From Anaerolineales bacterium (GTDB lineage Bacteria; Chloroflexota; Anaerolineae; Anaerolineales; Villigracilaceae): a DNA stretch of 10,888 bases. Made by a program: the position numbers and the translations under genes. Location: contig JAICQC010000126.1 in NCBI GenBank assembly GCA_025938055.1, positions 1 through 10,888 of the forward strand. The letters run 5' to 3'. The notes under the pieces were generated by a model. It did no database searches, was not told the DNA's origin, and saw only the letters and a program-made list of their open reading frames with translations. Shown one piece after another: positions 1-5,588 of the stretch (its first letter is position 1; every line of letters starts with the position of its first letter).

Positions 1-173
1 TGCCCGAATGAGCCAGAACCGTGCCCGACGACAAGGCGCAGGTCTGGCCGGTTCTGAAGCGCCTCCGAGATTTGCAGGGAAACATCCTCGATCACATCGA
101 GGCGCGGGGTATAGGGCTGGGTCTTGTCAGTAATCAGGGACCCCCCGAGCTTGAGAAAAACAAGTTCCTTCAT
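1..173 (-). CDS. Isopentenyl phosphate kinase, N-terminal 57 residues (partial)
   Basis: I translated the first 57 codons by hand. The protein begins MKELVFLKLGGSLITDK, and about 30 residues later comes LVVGHGSGSFG just before the window edge. The KLGGSLITDK phosphate-binding start and the GHGSGSFGH loop, which carries the catalytic His of this family, are typical of isopentenyl phosphate kinase, an amino-acid-kinase-fold enzyme. It phosphorylates isopentenyl phosphate to isopentenyl diphosphate with ATP in the cytoplasm. In Chloroflexi it is known from the alternative mevalonate route, together with a phosphomevalonate decarboxylase; no partner gene lies in the window. The start ATG is the only one that keeps the conserved N-terminus. 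An AGGG lies only 2-3 nt upstream, so the ribosome site is weak. Another amino acid kinase is possible but less likely given the GSGSFG loop. Confidence 0.85.
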   Translation of the reverse strand, partial: MKELVFLKLGGSLITDKTQPYTPRLDVIEDVSLQISEALQNRPDLRLVVGHGSGSFG

Positions 174-255
174 ATCCCTATTTAACCACAAAAACTTTCA
201 CAGGGCATTTGGAATTATGAGATGACTGTTAATTATGCCGCTTGGGAAGAGGTAG

Positions 256-261
256 TATAAT
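256..261 (+). promoter_or_regulatory. -10 box (TATAAT) of the GerMN protein gene
   Basis: A perfect TATAAT ends 11 nt before the ATG at 273. A transcript starting about 7 nt downstream of the box would have a leader of only ~5 nt. No Shine-Dalgarno sequence precedes the ATG. No good -35 hexamer is visible at 17 nt spacing (TTATGC at 233-238 is poor), so strength is uncertain. The rest of 174-255 holds no other gene. Confidence 0.5.
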
Positions 262-272
262 CTCGCCGCGTT

Positions 273-2039
273 ATGAACCCTGAAATGGTCATCATTCTTC
301 TGGTTGCCCTTCTGGGCGCCGGAACATTGCTTGCCGGGCGGGCGGGAATCCGGTCAATCCAACGGGCGCGCAAGGTCGTCTTTTACCGGACCCGCAAGGC
401 ACACATGCTGGCGGGCTGGCAGTGGCTTGCGTTGGCAATTGTGTTGCTGTCCTCCACGGTTGCTTCGGTAGTCTTTGGTGAACCGCTTGCGAATCAGATC
501 CTTCCGTCGGCGGTCACCCCCGCTCTTCCATCACAGCAGGCTCCAGTTGCGAGCACCACTCCTTTCTCTGTGGCAACCCGGACTGTTACGCGTACGCCCA
601 TCCCCACCGCCGACGAGAGCCTGACTCCTCTCACTTCGACGGTCACCAGCGGACCGGAGGCATCGGGTGAGACGCCGAACGATTCCGTCATTGCTACAGC
701 CACCGCAACCAGAACCCGGACCGCTACGCGTACGCCTTCTCCTACGCTGACCGTTACCACGACGCCTACCTCGATTCCTTCCGCGACCGCCGATTTGAGC
801 GCTCTGGCAACCCGCGCCGCGCGTACGTTACAGGCACAGCTCGCCATCCCGCTGGTGTCTCATACTCCCACCCGCACACAGACCGCTACCTTCACGCCTT
901 CCTATACACCTACATTAACCGTTACACCGACTCCCACCTCCACTTTCACGCGCACCCCGGTATTGACGGCGACGTCTTCGCCCACACGAACTCCTCGTCC
1001 AACACTTACGTTCACGTCCGTGCCTACGAATACAGCCACGCGAACGCTAACCCCCACGCAGACTCCATCGCCGACGCCGTCATTTACACCGACAGTAACG
1101 GACACATCGACTGTTACAATGACATCTTCTCCAACTGTCGCGCCCACATTTACACCTTCGGCGACCTCAACCAATACAGCGACAGACACCGCGATCCCGA
1201 CTCAGACAGCCTCACTGACTCCAACTCTTACATTTACCTTGACCAGCGCTGCTACTCAGACGCCCTCCGCGACTCTAACGCTTACACTCACCCCAACTAA
1301 CATCTCGACGGTGACTGCGACGGCCACATCTTCGCAAACATCGACTCTCACAAGGACCTTCACCCCCTTGCCAACGGCAACTGTAACAGCCACACGCACC
1401 CCGCGTCCTACACTGACGCCTACCTTCACGCGGACGCCGCGCCCCACCGCGACGTTCACTTCCACGCCGAGTCCTGTGCCTTCACCCACACGGACGCCAA
1501 TGTTCGTAGAGATCGAGGTGTACTTCACAGACAACGATCGGTTGATCGCGGGGCAGGTTCCGTACGAGGTGGCAGTCCGGCGCTTTGTCCCCAGCTCGCA
1601 GGACGTTGTCATCTCCGTGCTCGACGAGTTCTTTGAAGGTCCTGGCGATGTGGAACGAAACCAGGGACTTGCCATCATCCATAACGGTTTTACAGGCTAT
1701 AGCCGGGTCCGCTTGACAGGCGGCGGTGTACATGTGTACCTGACGGGGAATTGTCTGTCGAACGGCACGTTGTACAACATTACCTATCCCCTTCTGGCGA
1801 GCCTGAAACAATTCCCTGAGATCCAATTTGTCAAGATCTACGATCAGTTCGGCTATACGCGTCAACCCGCAGCGCGGGTCGACTCGATCCCTGCCTGCCT
1901 GGATCCATCGTTTACGCCCAGCGTGACCCCTCTGCCCACCTCTACTCTGGCATCTCGTTTCACCCCCACACCGACACGCATTGGGAGACCGACCTTGAGC
2001 GCTACTCCATACAGGTTTCCCACTCCGCCGTATCGGTAG
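273..2039 (+). CDS. Two-helix membrane-anchored surface protein with long Thr/Pro/Ser linker and GerMN-like domain
   Basis: 588 aa. Residues 5-22 and 51-68 are hydrophobic helices. The loop between them is strongly basic, so it is probably cytoplasmic, which places both the N-terminus and everything after residue 69 outside. Residues ~80-409 are a low-complexity Thr/Pro/Ser linker (TPT, TRTPRPT and TFT units), a style common in Chloroflexota exported proteins. Residues ~410-532 form a folded domain resembling GerMN: a YFTDND start, LDEFFEGP, a VHVYLTGNC strand and SLKQFPEIQFVKIYDQFG near the end. C494 and C542 could form a disulfide. A second TP-rich tail ends the protein. GerMN domains occur in GerM of sporulators and in LpqB-like proteins; what it binds here is unknown. 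The first 80 residues align without gaps to the next gene product. The start is supported by the TATAAT 11 nt upstream and by the ungapped match to the paralog. Confidence 0.85.
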   Translation: MNPEMVIILLVALLGAGTLLAGRAGIRSIQRARKVVFYRTRKAHMLAGWQWLALAIVLLSSTVASVVFGEPLANQILPSAVTPALPSQQAPVASTTPFSVATRTVTRTPIPTADESLTPLTSTVTSGPEASGETPNDSVIATATATRTRTATRTPSPTLTVTTTPTSIPSATADLSALATRAARTLQAQLAIPLVSHTPTRTQTATFTPSYTPTLTVTPTPTSTFTRTPVLTATSSPTRTPRPTLTFTSVPTNTATRTLTPTQTPSPTPSFTPTVTDTSTVTMTSSPTVAPTFTPSATSTNTATDTAIPTQTASLTPTLTFTLTSAATQTPSATLTLTLTPTNISTVTATATSSQTSTLTRTFTPLPTATVTATRTPRPTLTPTFTRTPRPTATFTSTPSPVPSPTRTPMFVEIEVYFTDNDRLIAGQVPYEVAVRRFVPSSQDVVISVLDEFFEGPGDVERNQGLAIIHNGFTGYSRVRLTGGGVHVYLTGNCLSNGTLYNITYPLLASLKQFPEIQFVKIYDQFGYTRQPAARVDSIPACLDPSFTPSVTPLPTSTLASRFTPTPTRIGRPTLSATPYRFPTPPYR

Positions 2040-2072
2040 GTTATCGCCGCCGGTGGCTGCTAATTTTCCTCA

Positions 2073-2081
2073 TGCTATAAT
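2073..2081 (+). promoter_or_regulatory. Extended -10 promoter (TGCTATAAT)
   Basis: TGC-TATAAT is a perfect extended -10 element. It ends 15 nt before the ATG at 2097, giving a predicted leader of about 8 nt without a Shine-Dalgarno sequence. It indicates that the second membrane protein has its own promoter rather than depending on readthrough from the gene ending 57 nt upstream. Confidence 0.6.
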
Positions 2082-2096
2082 CTTTTTTAGATTCTC

Positions 2097-3002
2097 ATGG
2101 ATATTCGTGCAGGGATCATTGCTGCGATTGTATTATCTGTCCTCGGATCATTTTTTGTGTTTCGAGCTGGTTATCGGGCATGGCTGTCAGCAAGAAGACT
2201 TACCTTTTACCGGATCAAGCAGCAGCGTCAAAGAGCGGGACTGTTCACGATCCTTATTTCATTACTTATCCTGGGATTTGCTGTAGTTCTATTCCTGTAT
2301 GGGGAGCCGGTGGCGTATCGTTATTTTCCTCCCTCTCCAACGATTACGCTAACCCCTACGATTACACTCAGCCCGACCATTACACTTTCCCCCACGATCA
2401 CACTCAGCCCCACGATTACAAACACACCGTCCACCACCGATACTGCAACGATCACGCCAACGCCGTTCATCCCCCCGGTCATTGAAGTGTTGTTCGAGAG
2501 TAATGTGACGCCGAACCCAAACGCGGTCTTCAGTCCGCCGCAATTCACGCTCGATTGCGCGAATTTCAACGAGTTCACACCCGCGACCGTTTTTCAAAAC
2601 CCGATTAAATATATGTGTGGAGTATTCACTTACGATCAGATGACCCCCGGCGCGCAATGGACTGCGCTCTGGTATCGTGATGGTAAGCTTGTTCACTATG
2701 AGACCATTCCCTGGAATGGTGAAACCGGCGGCTTTGGTTTCACGGAGTGGGAGGCGCCCGCGTCCGAGTGGCTCCCGGGCACCTACGAGGTGCAGATCTT
2801 CGTCGGGCTGGAATTGAAAGTTATCGGGCAATTCACCCTGGAGGGCGAAGCGCCCACGGCGATCCCCACGATTACTCCTTCCCTGACGCCGACTCCTTCC
2901 CATACGCCAACCTCCAGTCATACTCCTACATCGACGCGCACACCCACACCGACCCGCACCTCAACTCCCACAAGCACCCCGTCTCTGAGTCCCACTCCGT
3001 AG
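2097..3002 (+). CDS. Two-helix membrane-anchored surface protein, paralog of the upstream gene, with an unassigned exported domain
   Basis: 301 aa. Helices lie at ~5-22 and ~50-68 with a basic loop between (RAGYRAWLSARR, TFYRIKQQRQR), followed by GEP at 69-71. R23-A24-G25, F37-Y38-R39, A47-G48 and G69-E70-P71 all sit at the same residue numbers as in the preceding gene, so the two are paralogs through this module. A short linker of PTITLS repeats follows. Residues ~127-250 are a compact, probably beta-rich domain with aromatic landmarks (GVFTYDQMTPGAQWTALWY, then WLPGTYEVQIFVG). C154 and C174 may pair. The last ~50 residues are TP-rich again. I recall similar W...G.YEVQ domains in other Chloroflexota exported proteins but cannot name a family. 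The start is supported by the extended -10 box and by alignment to the paralog. The function is unknown. Confidence 0.8.
   Translation: MDIRAGIIAAIVLSVLGSFFVFRAGYRAWLSARRLTFYRIKQQRQRAGLFTILISLLILGFAVVLFLYGEPVAYRYFPPSPTITLTPTITLSPTITLSPTITLSPTITNTPSTTDTATITPTPFIPPVIEVLFESNVTPNPNAVFSPPQFTLDCANFNEFTPATVFQNPIKYMCGVFTYDQMTPGAQWTALWYRDGKLVHYETIPWNGETGGFGFTEWEAPASEWLPGTYEVQIFVGLELKVIGQFTLEGEAPTAIPTITPSLTPTPSHTPTSSHTPTSTRTPTPTRTSTPTSTPSLSPTP
2337..2426 (+). repeat. Tandem 18-nt repeats encoding PTITLS, five units
   Basis: Five consecutive 18-nt units encode PTITL(T/S), the last ending PTITN. They form the first part of the extracytoplasmic linker (residues 81-110). Third codon positions differ between units, so the repeat is kept at the protein level and is not a recent exact expansion. 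Unit number could still vary between strains. Confidence 0.75.
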
Positions 3003-3058
3003 AGGACAGCGCACCTCTCTTCTGGTGAAATGCCTGAGATACAAAGGATGATTTACTC

Positions 3059-3547
3059 ATGACGCAAAAGTCTTTCCAGGATTACTATCCTGACGTGTTT
3101 GCCCACTGTTACGGATGCGGCAGGCTCAACGAGCATGGGCACCAGATCAAAAGCTATTGGGACGGGGAAGAATCGGTCTGTCACTTCATGCCGAAGCCGT
3201 ATCACATCGCGATCCCCGGCTACGTCTACGGCGGGCTGCTCGCCTCGCTGATCGATTGTCATGGCACGGGCACAGCTGCCGCAGCGCTATACAGAGCCGC
3301 GCAGGAAAAAGATGCCACGGCTGAACCCAACACACGTACTCTCACAGCATCACTTCATGTGGACTACTTGAAACCCACGCCGCTGGGCATCGAGCTTGAG
3401 GTGCGCGGCAAAGTCAAAGAACTCAAGGGGCGCAAAGTCATCATCGAAGAGTGGATCCTTGCCAACGGCGTCGTCACTGTGCGCGGGAAGGTGGTCGCGG
3501 TGCAGGTGCCGGAGTCTATGGTGGAGGAGTTGGTGAAAGGGAAATAG
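3059..3547 (+). CDS. PaaI-family thioesterase (hotdog fold)
   Basis: 162 aa, the usual length for a single-hotdog thioesterase, predicted soluble. The N-terminus carries HCYGCGRLNEHGHQIK (C17, C20), a start typical of PaaI/4HBT-like proteins. The central helix motif is YVYGGLLASLIDCHGTGTA, with the G58-G59 turn and D66 as the likely active-site acid. A beta strand follows (TASLHVDYLKPTPLG), as expected for the hotdog sheet. Members hydrolyse acyl-CoA thioesters; the substrate cannot be read from the sequence. The start is supported by AAAGGA at 3043-3048, with an optimal distance to the ATG. It lies 56 nt after the surface protein gene, with no obvious terminator between them except a weak AGAGG/CCTCT hairpin at 3001-3018. 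Confidence 0.88.
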   Translation: MTQKSFQDYYPDVFAHCYGCGRLNEHGHQIKSYWDGEESVCHFMPKPYHIAIPGYVYGGLLASLIDCHGTGTAAAALYRAAQEKDATAEPNTRTLTASLHVDYLKPTPLGIELEVRGKVKELKGRKVIIEEWILANGVVTVRGKVVAVQVPESMVEELVKGK

Positions 3548-3551
3548 CGCC

Positions 3552-3728
3552 ATGCTCTTGCGAACGCGCAATGGTTGGCACGCAATAAAAGACAGGCATA
3601 CGGAAAAACTAGTTTCTTTAATGATTCTGCCAATTTTTTGCGTTGGAAGTTGCTTGCCTGTTCTTCCCACAGCTACATCTCAACCTACTGTTACACAAAC
3701 ACCCGACCCAACACCTGCAGCGCCATAA
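3552..3728 (+). CDS. Small lipoprotein-like ORF with Thr/Pro tail (58 aa), possibly a truncated gene
   Basis: An open frame starts 4 nt after the thioesterase stop, with AAAGGGA about 11 nt upstream of its ATG, so it could be translated by coupling. The translation has a basic N-region (MLLRTRNGWHAIKDRHTEK), a hydrophobic core LVSLMILPIF, a lipobox-like VGS-C (Cys34), and then LPVLPTATSQPTVTQTP and a TAA stop. This is the architecture of a Chloroflexota lipoprotein up to its TP linker, but without any folded domain behind it. Either it is a genuine 25-residue mature lipopeptide, or, more likely in my view, the 5' remnant of a longer lipoprotein gene cut by the rearrangement that left the debris at 3733-3886. 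Glycine at -2 of the lipobox is less common. An internal ATG at 3621 is an alternative start. Confidence 0.45.
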   Translation: MLLRTRNGWHAIKDRHTEKLVSLMILPIFCVGSCLPVLPTATSQPTVTQTPDPTPAAP

Positions 3729-3732
3729 TGAG

Positions 3733-3761
3733 AACTCCGAGATTTTCGAAATCTCGGAGTT
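3733..3761. terminator. Perfect 13-bp inverted repeat with TCG loop, terminator-like
   Basis: The left arm AACTCCGAGATTT (3733-3745) and right arm AAATCTCGGAGTT (3749-3761) are exact reverse complements around a 3-nt loop. It lies 4 nt after the small ORF's stop and is followed on the + strand by GTTTCTTC, only a modest U tract. It could act as an intrinsic terminator for the thioesterase unit. It may also be a member of a dispersed palindromic repeat family, since it sits exactly at the edge of the duplicated chelatase fragment. Confidence 0.6.
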
Positions 3762-3763
3762 GT

Positions 3764-3886
3764 TTCTTCGACGGCTTAGCTATTTCCTCCCTTCGACACT
3801 GCTCAGGGCAAGCTTTCACCGTATGATACAAACTCTCAGCCTTCAACTCGCTGAGCGCATAACACGGCGCTTTCTAAATGCTTCGC
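3764..3886 (-). pseudogene. Decayed second copy of the 3' end of the VWA chelatase gene
   Basis: On the minus strand this segment matches the end of the VWA gene at 4623 onward. The core is a block that includes an exact match of more than 30 nt encoding ALSELKAESLYH, and the copy also keeps the final AKPSKK. It is broken three ways: a frameshift before APCYALSEL (an upstream in-frame TAG in one frame, while the QQIAKHLES homology lies in another frame), a 24-nt in-frame insertion (3790-3813), and loss of the stop codon, so it runs into the hairpin. Upstream of the conserved block it has diverged (QQIAKHLES against QQLANHLKA), which argues against a very recent simple duplication. It has no start and is not expected to be functional. 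Confidence 0.8.
3790..3813. repeat. 24-bp insertion of CCTTCGAC...GCTCAGG type inside the chelatase remnant
   Basis: Aligning the two chelatase tails leaves exactly 24 extra bases here. They have the form CCTTCGAC-ACT-GCTCAGGG plus CAAGC, an imperfect palindrome. I recognise CCTTCGAC(N)GCTCAGG as a motif that recurs in many environmental bacterial genomes, including Chloroflexota; this is from memory and not checked. The length keeps the reading frame, adding eight codons (ACPEQCRR) on the minus strand. Confidence 0.6.
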
Positions 3887-3920
3887 GATCTGTTGCGTGT
3901 CAACACAAGCGCCTCGCAAC

Positions 3921-4595
3921 TTATGGGCTGGGCGGATTCTCCTGTTCTTTCCTTCCGATGAAGATCAGCGATTCCAAATCCTCCAAATCCTCTGGGGCAT
4001 ACTGTTTTATCACGGTGCGCACCTCATCCAGGTCAGCATCAGAAGCCCAGCCTAGCATTGTTCCTAAATCGCCCAAGTCACGTACGCGTTGTGCTTCCAT
4101 TTTCATCATAACGAGATAGGGCAATTTTATTACGGGATATCCAGCCTGATCCTGACCCAAATCAGTCAAGGCTTTTTTAAGCCATGGATACTTCCCAAAA
4201 AGTACATCCAGTTCTATCCCATCAGGAGAAGTCATTAGGTAACCAGGCACTGCCAAGCGGGAAGCAATGCGATACCCTGCCTGTTCAAGTCGTTTGATAG
4301 CGTTTTCGCCGTCGTTCTGATGAACAAGGATATCTAAATCTTTAGTCATGCGTTCAGGCATGTAGGCGCGCGTCGCGACTCCACCCACGATTGCCCAGTC
4401 AATTCCTTTCAAGATAGGACGCAAATCGGGCCAGGGATTCATAGCCGTTCTCCTTCGCATGAATTCATGACTGCTTCCAGTACCCGGTTTTCCTTTTCGC
4501 ATTGCTATGTCAATCATAATACGCCGAATTTGGCGCGGAGTAAGGTTGCCGTCGGGAGCGATTTTGGCGATGGCTGGGGGAATTTGAGTAGCCAT
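3921..4595 (-). CDS. MNT/AbiEii-like nucleotidyltransferase
   Basis: Up to 224 aa. The core reads DWAIVGGVATRAYMPERMTKDLDILV, giving the G71-G72 motif and D86-x-D88 of the nucleotidyltransferase fold, with a third acidic residue at D130 (GIELDVLF). This is the pattern of AbiEii/MNT-type proteins, often toxins or antitoxins that modify RNA or protein with nucleotides. No AbiEi- or HEPN-like partner lies next to it, so a toxin role is only inferred. Two starts are possible. The ATG at 4595 follows a TATAAT by 7 nt (leaderless) and adds a 51-residue helical N-terminus (TPRQIRRIMIDIAMRKGK). The ATG at 4442 has a strong AAGGAG 7 nt upstream and gives a 173-aa protein beginning MNPWPDLRPILKG. The gene sits between the intact chelatase tail and its decayed copy, suggesting it arrived with that rearrangement. 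Confidence 0.72.
   Translation of the reverse strand: MATQIPPAIAKIAPDGNLTPRQIRRIMIDIAMRKGKPGTGSSHEFMRRRTAMNPWPDLRPILKGIDWAIVGGVATRAYMPERMTKDLDILVHQNDGENAIKRLEQAGYRIASRLAVPGYLMTSPDGIELDVLFGKYPWLKKALTDLGQDQAGYPVIKLPYLVMMKMEAQRVRDLGDLGTMLGWASDADLDEVRTVIKQYAPEDLEDLESLIFIGRKEQENPPSP
4450..4455 (-). promoter_or_regulatory. Strong internal Shine-Dalgarno (AAGGAG) before the ATG at 4442
   Basis: AAGGAG with a 7-nt spacer precedes an in-frame ATG. It may mark the main or a second translation start of the nucleotidyltransferase, giving a 173-aa form that holds the whole catalytic core. Confidence 0.6.
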
Positions 4596-4602
4596 ATTAA
4601 TT

Positions 4603-4608
4603 ATTATA
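4603..4608 (-). promoter_or_regulatory. -10 box (TATAAT) upstream of the nucleotidyltransferase
   Basis: On the minus strand TATAAT is separated from the ATG at 4595 by 7 nt, so transcription would start at or next to the start codon. The -35 region falls in the end of the VWA gene and is not recognisable (AAGAAG). The stretch is AT-rich, so the box could be chance. Confidence 0.4.
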
Positions 4609-4622
4609 CAACACTCATTCTC

Positions 4623-5588
4623 TTACTTCTTCGACGGCTTAGCCATTTCCTCTTTCACGGTGTGATACAAACTCTCAGCCTTCAACTCGCTGAGCGCATA
4701 ACAGGGTGCTTTGAGGTGATTTGCCAGTTGCTGGGCGAGTCCCTGGTCGAAGGCGGCATGCTCCATGTTGATGACGATGCTCTTGATCTTTTCGTTCGCG
4801 ATCAGCTCAGCAAAGCGATAAGATTCTTCCTGCGGGGGTAACGCACCGATCGAGACGTTCCCTGCGCCGTCGGTCAATACGATGAGCAGCGGCTCGATAT
4901 CGGGGTGATGCGTTTTCTCCTGTCGCAATACATCCGCGGCGAGGAACAGTCCGGCGGAAAGAGGCGTCTTCCCGCCGACCGGGATATCCATGAGCGCGCG
5001 CTGCGCAAGCTGCACTGAATTGGTTGGGGGTAAAACAAGGGTGGCGCGGTCTTTCTGGAAGACGATCAAGCCTACGCGGTCGCGGCGCTGGTAGGCATCT
5101 GTCAGCAGGGACAGGATCGCGCCTTTGGTTGCGTTCATGCGCTCTGCAACCGCCATCGACCACGAAGCATCCACCAGGAACAAAACAAGATTTGCCACCC
5201 GCTTGACTCGTATCTTACGCTGCAAGTCAGAGGTTTCGATTGCGAACGCAAGCCTTTTTCTTTTTTCTTCGCGCTTCTTTTGGAAGGGAGCGGCGGCACG
5301 GAACGTGGCATCGAAGGCGATGTCATCCTTCCTTTCCCCTGCCGGGCGCGCTTTGATGTAGCGCCCATGTTTGCGCTCGGTCTTGGTCAGCGAACGACGA
5401 CCGGCGTGCTTGCGCGCCAGCTTGTCGAGTGGGGTATTTAATTTGCGTGGCTGGAACTTCTCGCCCGGCTTGACCTTCTGCCCACCTTCCCACCAGTTTG
5501 CGCTGGTGTTGGCAAAAACATCCTGCGGCATCTGCTCGGGTTTGCCCTGCTGCGGACCTTCCTCCCGCTCATCTTCGATTTTTAAGTT
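4623..5588 (-). CDS. ChlD-type VWA half of the chelatase medium subunit (made by -1 frameshift from the ChlI frame)
   Basis: 321 codons in the -1 frame relative to the ChlI-like gene, joined at the A9 run; the fused product would be ~685 aa. A charged linker comes first (KIEDEREEG ... QPRKLNTPLDKLARKHAGRRS ... KHGRYIKARPAGERK), then a VWA domain. Its MIDAS is complete: D-A-S-W-S in LVLFLVDASWSM, the Thr in GGKTPLSAG and the Asp in LIVLTDGAGN. This matches the C-terminal half of ChlD/BchD and of the fused putative cobaltochelatases, which contact the large CobN/ChlH subunit during metal insertion. The open frame extends upstream to 5975, but that part only shadows the ChlI sequence and reads as Arg/Ala/Pro-rich noise. 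The first in-frame ATG after the shift (5531, MPQDVF) has no well-placed Shine-Dalgarno, so separate initiation is not supported. No cobN is in the window. Confidence 0.85.
   Translation of the reverse strand, partial: NLKIEDEREEGPQQGKPEQMPQDVFANTSANWWEGGQKVKPGEKFQPRKLNTPLDKLARKHAGRRSLTKTERKHGRYIKARPAGERKDDIAFDATFRAAAPFQKKREEKRKRLAFAIETSDLQRKIRVKRVANLVLFLVDASWSMAVAERMNATKGAILSLLTDAYQRRDRVGLIVFQKDRATLVLPPTNSVQLAQRALMDIPVGGKTPLSAGLFLAADVLRQEKTHHPDIEPLLIVLTDGAGNVSIGALPPQEESYRFAELIANEKIKSIVINMEHAAFDQGLAQQLANHLKAPCYALSELKAESLYHTVKEEMAKPSKK

Noticed and set aside
63..73. CTCCGAGATTT in the kinase gene resembles an arm of the inverted repeat at 3733-3761
   Set aside because: It is 11 bases inside conserved coding sequence with no second arm nearby; chance is sufficient.
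530..1500. Thr/Pro-coding repeat region as a CRISPR or DNA minisatellite
   Set aside because: Units vary in length and sequence, there are no fixed repeats with unique spacers, and the frame is open throughout; it is a protein linker.
494..1678. Long antisense open frames (Val/Gly-rich) across the first surface protein gene
   Set aside because: They are the mirror of the repetitive Thr/Pro codons, whose reverse complement rarely forms stops. The sequences are low-complexity V-x-V-G repeats without a folded domain or ribosome sites.
2349..2921. 190-codon antisense frame over the second surface protein gene
   Set aside because: Arg/Gly-rich composition and full overlap with a well-supported gene; explained by the same repeat effect.
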